NCBI GenBank assembly: GCA_965644295.1
Contig: CBFFRP010000064.1
Location: 1-64,000, forward strand
DNA: 64,000 bases
Origin: Paraphysomonas bandaiensis
Taxonomy: Eukaryota; Chrysophyceae
Direction of reading: 5' to 3'
The notes under the pieces were generated by a model, which worked only from the letters and a program-made list of their open reading frames with translations, did no database searches and had not been told where the DNA came from. Positions 56,147-64,000 of the stretch are shown in pieces; the stretch's first letter is position 1, and each line of letters opens with the position of its first letter. Both the position numbers and the translations under genes were made by a program.

Positions 56147-58933
56147 ATGGAGACATATGATGAAGAAGAAGGTGTGGCGTTACTTCCTCGTGATGACTCA
56201 TCATTTGTCTCTACTAAAAACCAGCAGTATACAATGATCAGTGTGAGTGGGAGACAGGGAGATATATATTTCCGCAGACCTCATGACGCGACTGTTGTAG
56301 AACCTCTTGAAGCATTCGCACCTCTTCACTTACGGCCCATACAGAAACTCTTTCTCTCACATCAGCCCACACGAATCAAATCCAGCCCTCCTTTCGTTCC
56401 GTATTGTCGCTTTGCAAGGAACCGTTCATTTGGACTCTATTGGATCACAGAGTTTCGTCACTGGTGGAAGTGGACTCGTCTTATTGTACGTCTAGCTGGA
56501 TTATATGCGTATACTCAGGATGAGCTCAAGTGGATGGCTCTATTAGCTCTTAATATCGAGAAGCGTAAGGGACCGAAGAAGGCTCTCAAAATGGCTAAAA
56601 GGATGGGACAGGGTGGAAGTATGCGTCCATTTCTGAAGGATATTCAGACGTTTACACGAGGAGTGCGTATTTTTGTTGCTTCCTGGCGGTGGTACGAAGC
56701 TGCTCCTTGCAGACATTGGGAGGTAGGAGTGGAGGAGTATATGGCCTTCATCGGGAACCGAGTGTCACGGTATTACGCACGAGATTTTGTGGACTGGTTT
56801 GGAGCTACGATTATTATCCCGTTAGTAATCCAACTGGTTGATGCTGGGATATTAGAGAAAAAACATTGGCATGCTGACGTGGTGCTCGTATCGCTGGGAG
56901 TAATGCGCGCGATTGCACCTTTTCTGGCCTCTTTTCAGGTAACCCAACAAGATAGCCGCATGCTGGTTGATTTGTTCATATAGGGCTCTCGTCTTGGACG
57001 AGCACTGACTTATGGTGCTTACCACGCATCAGAGGATCGATGGACACCGACCATGCGTATCAACGACCTGAATCTCACCTCCCCAGACTGCTGCGAACCG
57101 GATGAGGTGGCACCTATGGGCTTAAACTCAGAGCTTGTAGAACTGGCTAAGAAAATAGCAACAGCTCTGGGGAAAGGATCATCAGGACATAGTCAGATGG
57201 ACCACCGCACAGACAAGTATTTAATTGATATTGGTTTTCATCAAATTGGGGCGGGGTCTGGGGGATATGCTGTTTACTCTTATCAACGTGGCCATGTAAC
57301 ACTCTTGTTACATGTGACCCCTCATGGCCCGTCTATATACGATGAATTACCAAGGTATATTGTACTTGAACGTGTAAAGGCTCAGCAGACAGAGTGGACC
57401 TGGTTCAACTATGTATCCTATCATATGTGCAACGGGCCGTCCCCTCCTACCATAGATGGATATTGCTTCAAAGGAGCTTTCTTTTCACCCTACCAGTTTG
57501 CTGCAATGAAAGAACGGTATGATGAAGAATTAGAAGCTTATGAGAGAGCATGCAAGCGAATGTGTGGGGCGAAAGAATCCTCTGATATGCTTCCTCCTAC
57601 TGATTTAGTTAGTCTGAAGGCTTTCTTGGAGACAGGTCGGACGGAAAAGCAGAAGAAGAAGATTCGGGCGAGAGAGAAAGAGCTACAACGCACGGTTGAC
57701 GCTCTTGCTCAAAATATTTCATCCAAAATGAAAAGGGGGTCCGGAGAGGGAGAATGCCACGCTCCTCGCGGGGTTATTCTATACTTTGAGGGTCTAGATT
57801 GTGCTGGGAAATCGTCAACCGGCAAACTCGTTTTGGAGGCGCTACAGCGAGCCAACTATCAAGTGTATTACAGACAATACAATAGGCCCCCCACAGAAGA
57901 ACAGCTACGTCATCCATGGATGGACCGCTTTGAAAAACCTCCAGTACCTCCCAATGGTAACACCTGATGTGTGGTTGCATTAGCTAGTTTAATTGTGTAT
58001 TCTATAGAGTCTGGTGCATCGTATCAATCCTCGGAAGGTGTAGCCGTCGAGAAAGAAACGTCACATTGTCAGGATCACCAGCACACTGCCGTTGTATGGG
58101 TGAGTACATCAGTCGTAATGTATGTGCTTTTTACCGTTGTGCGTAGGATCGGGGACCTGCAGGTGACTTTGTTTACGGATCTTACGCTACAGCATTTGAT
58201 TCGGAGCGATCACAACGCTGCAAAGAGTTCATGGATTTTGATGCCGAATGTCGTGCGGAAGGAATTTTGTTTTGCAAATTACTATTTGTGACGGATAGAG
58301 ATTCAATAGCACGCACTTTAGGAAAACGGCTGGCGCATAAAAAAATAGCACAAGACTTGCACGCATGGCTGGATGCTAGTACTGGTCATCGGAAGGGAAG
58401 TATCAATCGAGAGGGTTTGGATGAAATCGATAATCACATAGACCCTACAGACTTTGTTGCCTTCAATTCTTATCACAACAACCTCAAAAAGTTTGTTAAC
58501 TTCGCTAAGCACACTGATACGTCTGCGGCTTCTCGGTGGTTTAACCCCTGGCTGGTGCGTATCTTGTAGAAATATATCACGTAACTGATGATATCATGAA
58601 ATTCAGGTTATTTCAACAACCAAGCGTCATCCGGCCCGTGTACAGTTGTTACAACGATTCACGCAGCAATTGGACCGATTTAGTACACCCCTGACTGCGC
58701 AACCGGGATTTTGTGCTCGTTTTTGTCAATATCTTGGTTTCAGAGGCTCGACTCATCCTGCCGATCCACATATTACGTCTTCTCTCCTGAACCAAGATGA
58801 GGACCTGCGGACATTTAGAAAACATATTCGTCTTCGGTTGAGAGCCGTAATCATCACTATGATACTCCTATTTTTGGTGCATCTTTACATTATTCAGTCT
58901 AATGATTTGTCTGATGGTGGTGGAAGTAGATGA
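56147..58933 (+). CDS. Membrane-anchored PPK2-like (polyphosphate kinase 2) protein, five exons
   Basis: Exons 56147-56938, 56984-57956, 58008-58099, 58147-58554 and 58607-58933 give 863 residues. The first ~400 residues are not recognised. They include hydrophobic stretches (FGATIIIPLVIQLVDAGIL, VVLVSLGVMRAIAPFLASF) and Arg/Trp-rich parts. The PPK2 core is at about 525-800. The Walker A loop is EGLDCAGKSSTGKL (G534-S542), then NRPPTEEQLRHPWMDRF, the spliced motif AVVWDRGPAGDFVYG (D620), and LLFVTDRDSIARTLGKR. SAASRWFNPW is followed by STTKRHPARVQLLQ, the conserved PPK2 end. A C-terminal helix (VIITMILLFLVHLYII) anchors it. PPK2 enzymes phosphorylate nucleotides from polyphosphate. Bacterial PPK2 is soluble and about 300 residues. 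A ~90-bp exon between the Walker A half and WDRGP is low-complexity (SGASYQSSEGVAVEKE) and replaces the usual segment. Confidence 0.85.
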
Positions 58934-60734
58934 GTAGGAACTTGCGTGATGTAATGTTGCTATATCGACCAAGTAACATCGTGAGGATAATGTAGACCAT
59001 GGAAATGGTCTTAATGCATACATGATATAGAATCAGTCATGAATAAATTAATGATTTGGAATATATATTAATTTTATGTCGCAGCCAAAGACTAGTAGTG
59101 AATGTCTGAGTATTAGCAATAGAAGTGTAAGAGTCAGAACTAATGTAGCAAAACTCTGATATCCTACTATTTAGCACTAAGAAAGCTGCTTGTGCGTCAC
59201 CACAAGCACCATGATGCAACCACTTGACAGCCGGTATGCTTGACTTCAGTAGGCAGCCTAATACCCCGGATGCCCTTGAGGTGGGACCATTCCCGGGTCC
59301 TGTTTATTCGTCAAAGCCCAAAGACGTCTACACAAGTTGCACTAATCAGTGTCCCTTGTACTAGCCATGTGGGAAGAACAATATCTGTTGATTATATATG
59401 TGGCTCACGGTACTTATCCCTCAGAACACCACAAATAGGTGCGAGGCCGACTTGTTGAGGGAACCAAAAGTAATAATCCCTTTATACCTTGATTTCCTTA
59501 CTCTACAGACAGATATTTATACCGAGTAGGTACTAGTAAATATTAAGGACCTATATTTGGCCCTATTTAATTTATTTTTAAAATAGCGTGGAAATCCTTT
59601 GCTATATTTAGAAGAAATAAGCGGTCAATGATTAACGTTACGAAAACAACTTAAAAACTAAAGTATTGTTTCAAATCGATGGAAGCTACATAAAAGGGAA
59701 AAAATCATATAATATTAAACTACAACTAACTCATACATACGCTTATAAAGTTTGTTAAAGTATATCGCTGGTAGCTATTCTGTATTCTATATATGCAGCA
59801 ATGACATACAGAATCTACTGGACTACAATATTAGGAGTTGATATTACATATACAAAGAAAATGAAAACTATAGTAGCTGTTCAAGAAGTGATTTGTAAAA
59901 TAAATTATTATTGATGTTGGCGATTGATATGTTTCCAAAATCACAGTGTTACAACATCACAATTCGTTTTGCTGTATCTCTCCTAACATATTTAGATTGA
60001 AGTACTGTGAAATTTAGAGTATGATTTAATATAAAATCGTATAATTTACTGAAAGTACATATAACATATAACATATAGATTAAGATAGAAGAATGTTTCT
60101 GTTTGAACCGAATATTGTATTGAAAATGAAATCCTAAATTTTCCTGGTGATAATATCCTAATATGAGCGTTATGTTGAACCCAATTAAGGCAGTAAATTT
60201 TTTTTCCAGATAAAATGGGTATAAGGATTTAAGCAACAATAGTAACTTAAAGTTTATTGGTATTTTCCACGAAAGTATAACTATTGTTTGCATACTAGGA
60301 GAGTTAACAGTGCGAAATGATCTCATGAAAAAGATAGAGTTAAATTGACTTTGAAGAAAGTCAATTCTGTTGATGTATTCCTTATTTCCTTATAGGATGG
60401 TCATGGTGATGTGGGCTTGATTGGCAAATGAAAGATTAACAGATATTTTGTTAATCGTTTGGTTGAATATTTATATTCTTTCTTGGAAAAGTATTAAGGA
60501 TAAAGCAAGTTTACGGTTTACGTAGTACGAGGTTAATCTCAGTGATGTGTTCAAATATAACATCCTGAAAGTTTTACACGTATGATACGTGTACATAACA
60601 TAAAATAAATACCACACACACGAATTTGTGCAACCTCGGAAATGCCACAGTGCTGTACGTTTTGATGGAGCTATAATCTAATATATACTAATAACAAAAC
60701 ACATAGAAGCAGCTGTCACACTGTAGCAACATTG
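58934..60734. other. Intergenic with one LINE repeat copy
   Basis: No gene. A minus-strand LINE-derived copy lies at 59095-59430. The stretch 59470-60720 is AT-rich with nothing recognised. Confidence 0.5.
59095..59430 (-). repeat. LINE-derived repeat copy (module A + 3' end), minus strand
   Basis: Read on the minus strand: GTGAGCCACATATATAATCAACAG, TTGTGTAGACGTCTTTGGGC, TTTGACGAATAAACAGG, then GAAGTCAAGCAT. These are followed by the tail with GTGCTTGTGGTGACGCACAAGCAGC, TAGTAGGATATCAGAG and CTTACACTTCTATTGCTAATACTC. It is the same architecture as 12364-12775. Confidence 0.8.
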
Positions 60735-61907
60735 CTATTTAGTCTCTTCGCCCATGACGTCGTTCGCAGTATCACCTGCCGAATTGTTTCTGGATCTCTT
60801 CGGACGCTGTCTCACTTCAGCTACAGTCTTCTTAAATGCGTGCCCTAGCCGCACTTGATTGACACTCTTCCGAAGGCTCTCTAGAGCAGCAATCCTGTAT
60901 TTCTCTGGAACACCAACAATATTAGAGAATTTGCTTGCATCAATAACAATCTTCTGGCCTCGTTCCATTGCCTCAGAAGGTGAGACAGTGTAACAATTAT
61001 CGAAATCGTACCCTATCTTTATATTAGATGGTGGATAGCGGATAGTTTCTGAGTGGTGAACACCTAAAAAAGTGTCATATCCGCTAACAACAACTTCAAT
61101 ATACCCCGAGAAGTTATTAAGGTCTACTCCATACAAAGGAGAACTCTTGTCTATCACATGAGAACAGTTTGTCGCAACCGACCCTCCTCGATGTAAGGTC
61201 TGCGCATTGAGATATTTCACTTCACTATAATTCTCGCCCTCGTACGAAATTGTATTTATAACGGATACCATTTTAACGGACATGTCCGACATGTAGTGGC
61301 CCAATGGACAATAAAACCGACATTGAAAAAGGAGTTGGCCATTACGCAGTTTCACAATAGCATATTTGGATAGTTGTCCTGCGGGATGAGGAGTACGCAA
61401 TTTACTGACCACGAGACCAATACATGCCATATTGAAGAAAAACTGGCATATAGAGAAGAGAAAAAATGCTCCGGAACAGAGCCCATCATGACTCATATTC
61501 GGACCATATCCAGTGAGAACCTGTGCTGCCAGTCCCATTAAGGTCGCCATAATATTACCAAAACTATATTTGTTTCCATCAATGATTAAACAGCCTGTAT
61601 GAGTGTGTTATATGACATGGCCGTATATATATGTGTGTGTACCTGTCATGTTAATAACCACAAACAGTATTAACGTAATCATAAACCATATCGAGCAAGA
61701 ATACAGTAATATCAATGCAACAGTGCTGTTTGATATGGTCTTTATAGCCCCATTGACAACAGATGATTCGCTATAGGGCAATACAAGGGCCCCTGATCGT
61801 CCTAATGTTAACATCTTCTGTTGAGTTTGAAATGCTATGCTTTCAGTTTGTTGCATTTCGATATCATCACATGGAGTTTGATTTATTAAAGGAGTTGTTT
61901 CTTTCAT
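60735..61907 (-). CDS. Inward-rectifier (Kir/KirBac)-like potassium channel
   Basis: Exons 61907-61643 and 61594-60735 (48-bp intron) encode 374 residues. Outer helix M1 is at about 58-88 (TVALILLYSCSIWFMITLIL), the pore helix and filter at about 103-120, and inner helix M2 at about 127-152 (GAFFLFSICQFFFNMACIGL). The filter reads LTGYGP at 115-120, so the first filter Thr of TxGYG is Leu. Kir cytoplasmic-domain motifs follow: YAIVKLRNGQLLFQCRF, ISYEGENYSEV, the HVIDKSSPLYGVDL strand, YDTFLGVHHSETIRY and a Tyr/Phe-rich KIGYDFDNCY. No voltage sensor is present. Assembly as a tetramer is inferred from the family. The C-terminus is basic (RQRPKRSRN). The gene is head to head with the SET gene at 62523. 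Confidence 0.85.
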
Positions 61908-62522
61908 CTTATCAATCTGCTGCTAGTTTATGTTAATAGATACTATACATGAGCATATATATACACATGCATAGAGATAGATGCATAGATACATGTACGT
62001 GTATGATCATATACATCTACAGTATGTACATATATACATACAGACCGAGGTGTGTGTTCTTTCTGTATGTCATCAGCAGGTCCCTTCTAAGGGAAATGTG
62101 TGTATGTAACTCAGATATGGTCCGTTTTGGGTGTGAGAATTATAAAACTATTGGTTTTATAAAAAGTTGGGACTTTTATGTTTTTATAGAGACAGTACCT
62201 GCATGCACAGCGTTGGCCGGTATACCTCCCGTATACCATGTATACAACACTGGTCGCACTGATTTTCTATCTGCCAATTCAGCAAATCAGATAGTCGGAA
62301 ACAACAATGGACATCACTGATTGGTCATATGTCCAATAGGAGGGGTGGACACACTGCTATGTAAACATATGTTGCAACCCATAACATATGAAACAAGTGG
62401 TGAGGAGTGCTTTGAATCACTTGCATATGGTAATGGCTACCAAACGCTTCGATTCAAGACTAAGATGAATATTCCTTGTCACATTATTACGTTTTAGTCC
62501 TTCATACGAGTTCTAAGCTAGA
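61908..62522. promoter_or_regulatory. Intergenic region between divergent Kir-like and SET genes
   Basis: The start codons are 615 bp apart. TATATATACA-rich sequence lies close to the Kir-like start. No specific motif can be named. Confidence 0.35.
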
Positions 62523-63215
62523 ATGAATCCTCCATTCACGTCTCCGTCAATTCCTATTAACAACACTACACCAGAGCTAGTGACTGTTCCAACTCCCCCT
62601 CCAAAGCAACTTAAACCAGTTGAAGTGAGTGATGTAAAATCTCACCACATTTGGAAGCATAATGGTGGTAAAGTAGGGTATACTAGCCATAATATGTGGG
62701 GGAAAACTATCACTCAGGAACGGAAGGAGAAGACGAGAAGAAGTCACGCATATGGTGTCGAGATCCGCGACCTACCTGCTGACCATGTTCTCTGCGGGGA
62801 ACAAGGACTTTTTGCTACGAAACGTTTTGAAAGGTTTGACGTTATTGGAGAATACACTGGGCGTATTGTTGACTCGGATGTTGGTGGCCACTATGTGGCG
62901 TGCTTGGAAGATGTATCTTACGATGAATCTCTCGGTGTAGATGCAGCGGATATTGGAAATGAGCTTAGATGCATAAATGCATATCAGGGTATTGGAGAAA
63001 AGGCGAATGCGAAAATGAGAACAGCTTACATTAATTCTTTTCCTCACGTCATTATAATATGCACGGAAGACATTGAAATTGGAGAAGAAATACTACTAGA
63101 TTATGGCGAAGCATACACTAATATGTATTTAAAACCTGTGGAGAAGAAATACACTCCAATGGTGTGTTGGAATGAGTTACCAGGTGGTGATTGTTCCTCA
63201 GATGATGAAGAATAG
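62523..63215 (+). CDS. SET-domain protein, probable protein-lysine methyltransferase
   Basis: The single exon encodes 230 residues. The N-terminal ~45 residues are Pro/Thr-rich. The SET core spans about 75-200: GEQGLFATKRFERFDVIGEYTGRIV (SET-N, binds S-adenosylmethionine), then GNELRCINAYQG where most SET proteins have the NH motif, and IEIGEEILLDYGEAYTNMYL (SET-C with the catalytic-region Tyr). The NxxRxxNH-like segment has A-Y after N instead of the usual H, so the pseudoknot differs and activity or substrate range may be altered. The C-terminus is acidic (DCSSDDEE). SET proteins methylate lysines of histones or other proteins. A poly(A) signal AATAAA is at 63355-63360. Confidence 0.85.
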   Translation: MNPPFTSPSIPINNTTPELVTVPTPPPKQLKPVEVSDVKSHHIWKHNGGKVGYTSHNMWGKTITQERKEKTRRSHAYGVEIRDLPADHVLCGEQGLFATKRFERFDVIGEYTGRIVDSDVGGHYVACLEDVSYDESLGVDAADIGNELRCINAYQGIGEKANAKMRTAYINSFPHVIIICTEDIEIGEEILLDYGEAYTNMYLKPVEKKYTPMVCWNELPGGDCSSDDEE

Positions 63216-64000
63216 ATTATATTTTCTGTCTATATAATTTCTATTGATAGAGTTTTTGTAGGTTCCTGTAGAGTACAACGATTTCTACTGTTGTATCATA
63301 TGTGTATCAACTTGTATACACGCCATCGATATAGCGAATTACTATACAGTTTTTAAATAAAGCGAATTATTATTGCTTTTATTTGAGTATATTATGGCGT
63401 TATGCATACATTTACTTCATACTATTTCTGTTACAACTTCTGTTATCTTAACACTTCACTACATATTCATGTAACATCGGGTGAAATATCTGTTCTCAGC
63501 AATCATTTGTTCCAGTCCCTCCAATATCTTATGTACTAGTCACACATCAGTAACTGAATTTAATTCCTTGTAACGACAATCACCCGTTACACGTACGAAT
63601 TGACTTAACCTATTGACCTATTACACATTAATAACTCACATCAATTCCACATCATATTTCAAAACTCAACATACTCAAAGCTGAGAATTATAAATTCATT
63701 GCTCATAAATGATCAGTAACTCTTATTATTCACAACATAGCCATTAACGTTTACCATGCCCTGCTGGTGCTGTACCGAATTAGTAGCTACAACTCAGAAA
63801 TATGGTAGCCTACGAACTAATTCTAAAGCATAAATTGGATTTTGCATCGGGATGACATTGGAAAAAATTGCTGCATGGAAAACAACAGCTTATAAATCGA
63901 ACTTAATTTAGACTGCTTCATAATAAAAACTGTCCTTATTGATTCTATGAAACATTTTTCCACTTGACTTCTCCATACAACACGCACTCAACGCAACAGG
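63216..64000. other. Intergenic, no feature seen beyond a poly(A) signal
   Basis: The right edge of the window is AT-rich and shows no gene. AATAAA at 63355 probably serves the SET gene. Confidence 0.5.

Overview
This window is nuclear DNA of a eukaryote, most likely a free-living or parasitic protist. The protein genes are interrupted by short GT...AG introns. Most are about 45-70 bp, some reach about 140-160 bp, and splicing them restores conserved motifs every time. The gene content also fits: a near-canonical dynein light chain LC8, an MLO-like 7-TM protein, a soluble adenylyl cyclase, a hybrid histidine kinase, a Kir-type channel, a DysF protein and a SET protein. The DNA is AT-rich between genes and carries LTR, LINE, hAT and PIF/Harbinger transposons. 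I cannot name the species from sequence alone. No prokaryotic operon logic, CRISPR array or complete tRNA/rRNA gene was seen.

Layout. 1-3.8 kb: 3' two thirds of an intact-looking Ty1/copia pol plus its 3' LTR. 3.8-7.6 kb: gene-poor, degenerate sequence. 7.66-9.97 kb: a divergent pair (PRAT/Tim17-like membrane protein and NTF2-like protein) separated by a ~950 bp (ATGT)n microsatellite. 10.3-16.7 kb: a transposon graveyard, with a hAT element with perfect 8-bp target duplications, a LINE relic with RNase H, and a PIF/Harbinger element with long terminal inverted repeats and TTA duplications. 17.2-25.7 kb: LC8, a cupin-like membrane protein, a glyoxalase-fold protein, a copia LTR fragment, a proline-rich unknown and a small unknown. 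27.7-29.8 kb: ankyrin protein. 30.3-31.1 kb: a second, internally deleted hAT element. 31.4-39.3 kb: two long minus-strand genes (a 1214-aa acidic-repeat protein and an MLO-like protein with an EF-hand). 40.1-48.9 kb: membrane hybrid histidine kinase and two-cyclase-domain adenylyl cyclase. 51-63.2 kb: P4H-like dioxygenase, PH-PH-DysF protein, membrane-anchored PPK2-like kinase, Kir-like channel and SET protein.

Functional reading. Several genes serve signalling or membranes: histidine kinase, adenylyl cyclase with an ATPase module, Kir channel, MLO with a Ca-binding EF-hand, PH/DysF and a PPK2-like kinase between membrane segments. They are separate eukaryotic transcription units, so neighbourhood alone does not prove a shared pathway. 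Many genes are arranged head to head (8275/9364, 19725/20222, 24631/25100, 39323/40065, 61907/62523), with starts 0.5-1.1 kb apart. The most unusual items are the PPK2 domain inside a large membrane-anchored protein, the Kir-like channel whose filter reads LTGYG, the seven-copy Y-D-D-F repeat protein assembled from two apparent genes, and the set of newly delimited transposons and foldback elements.
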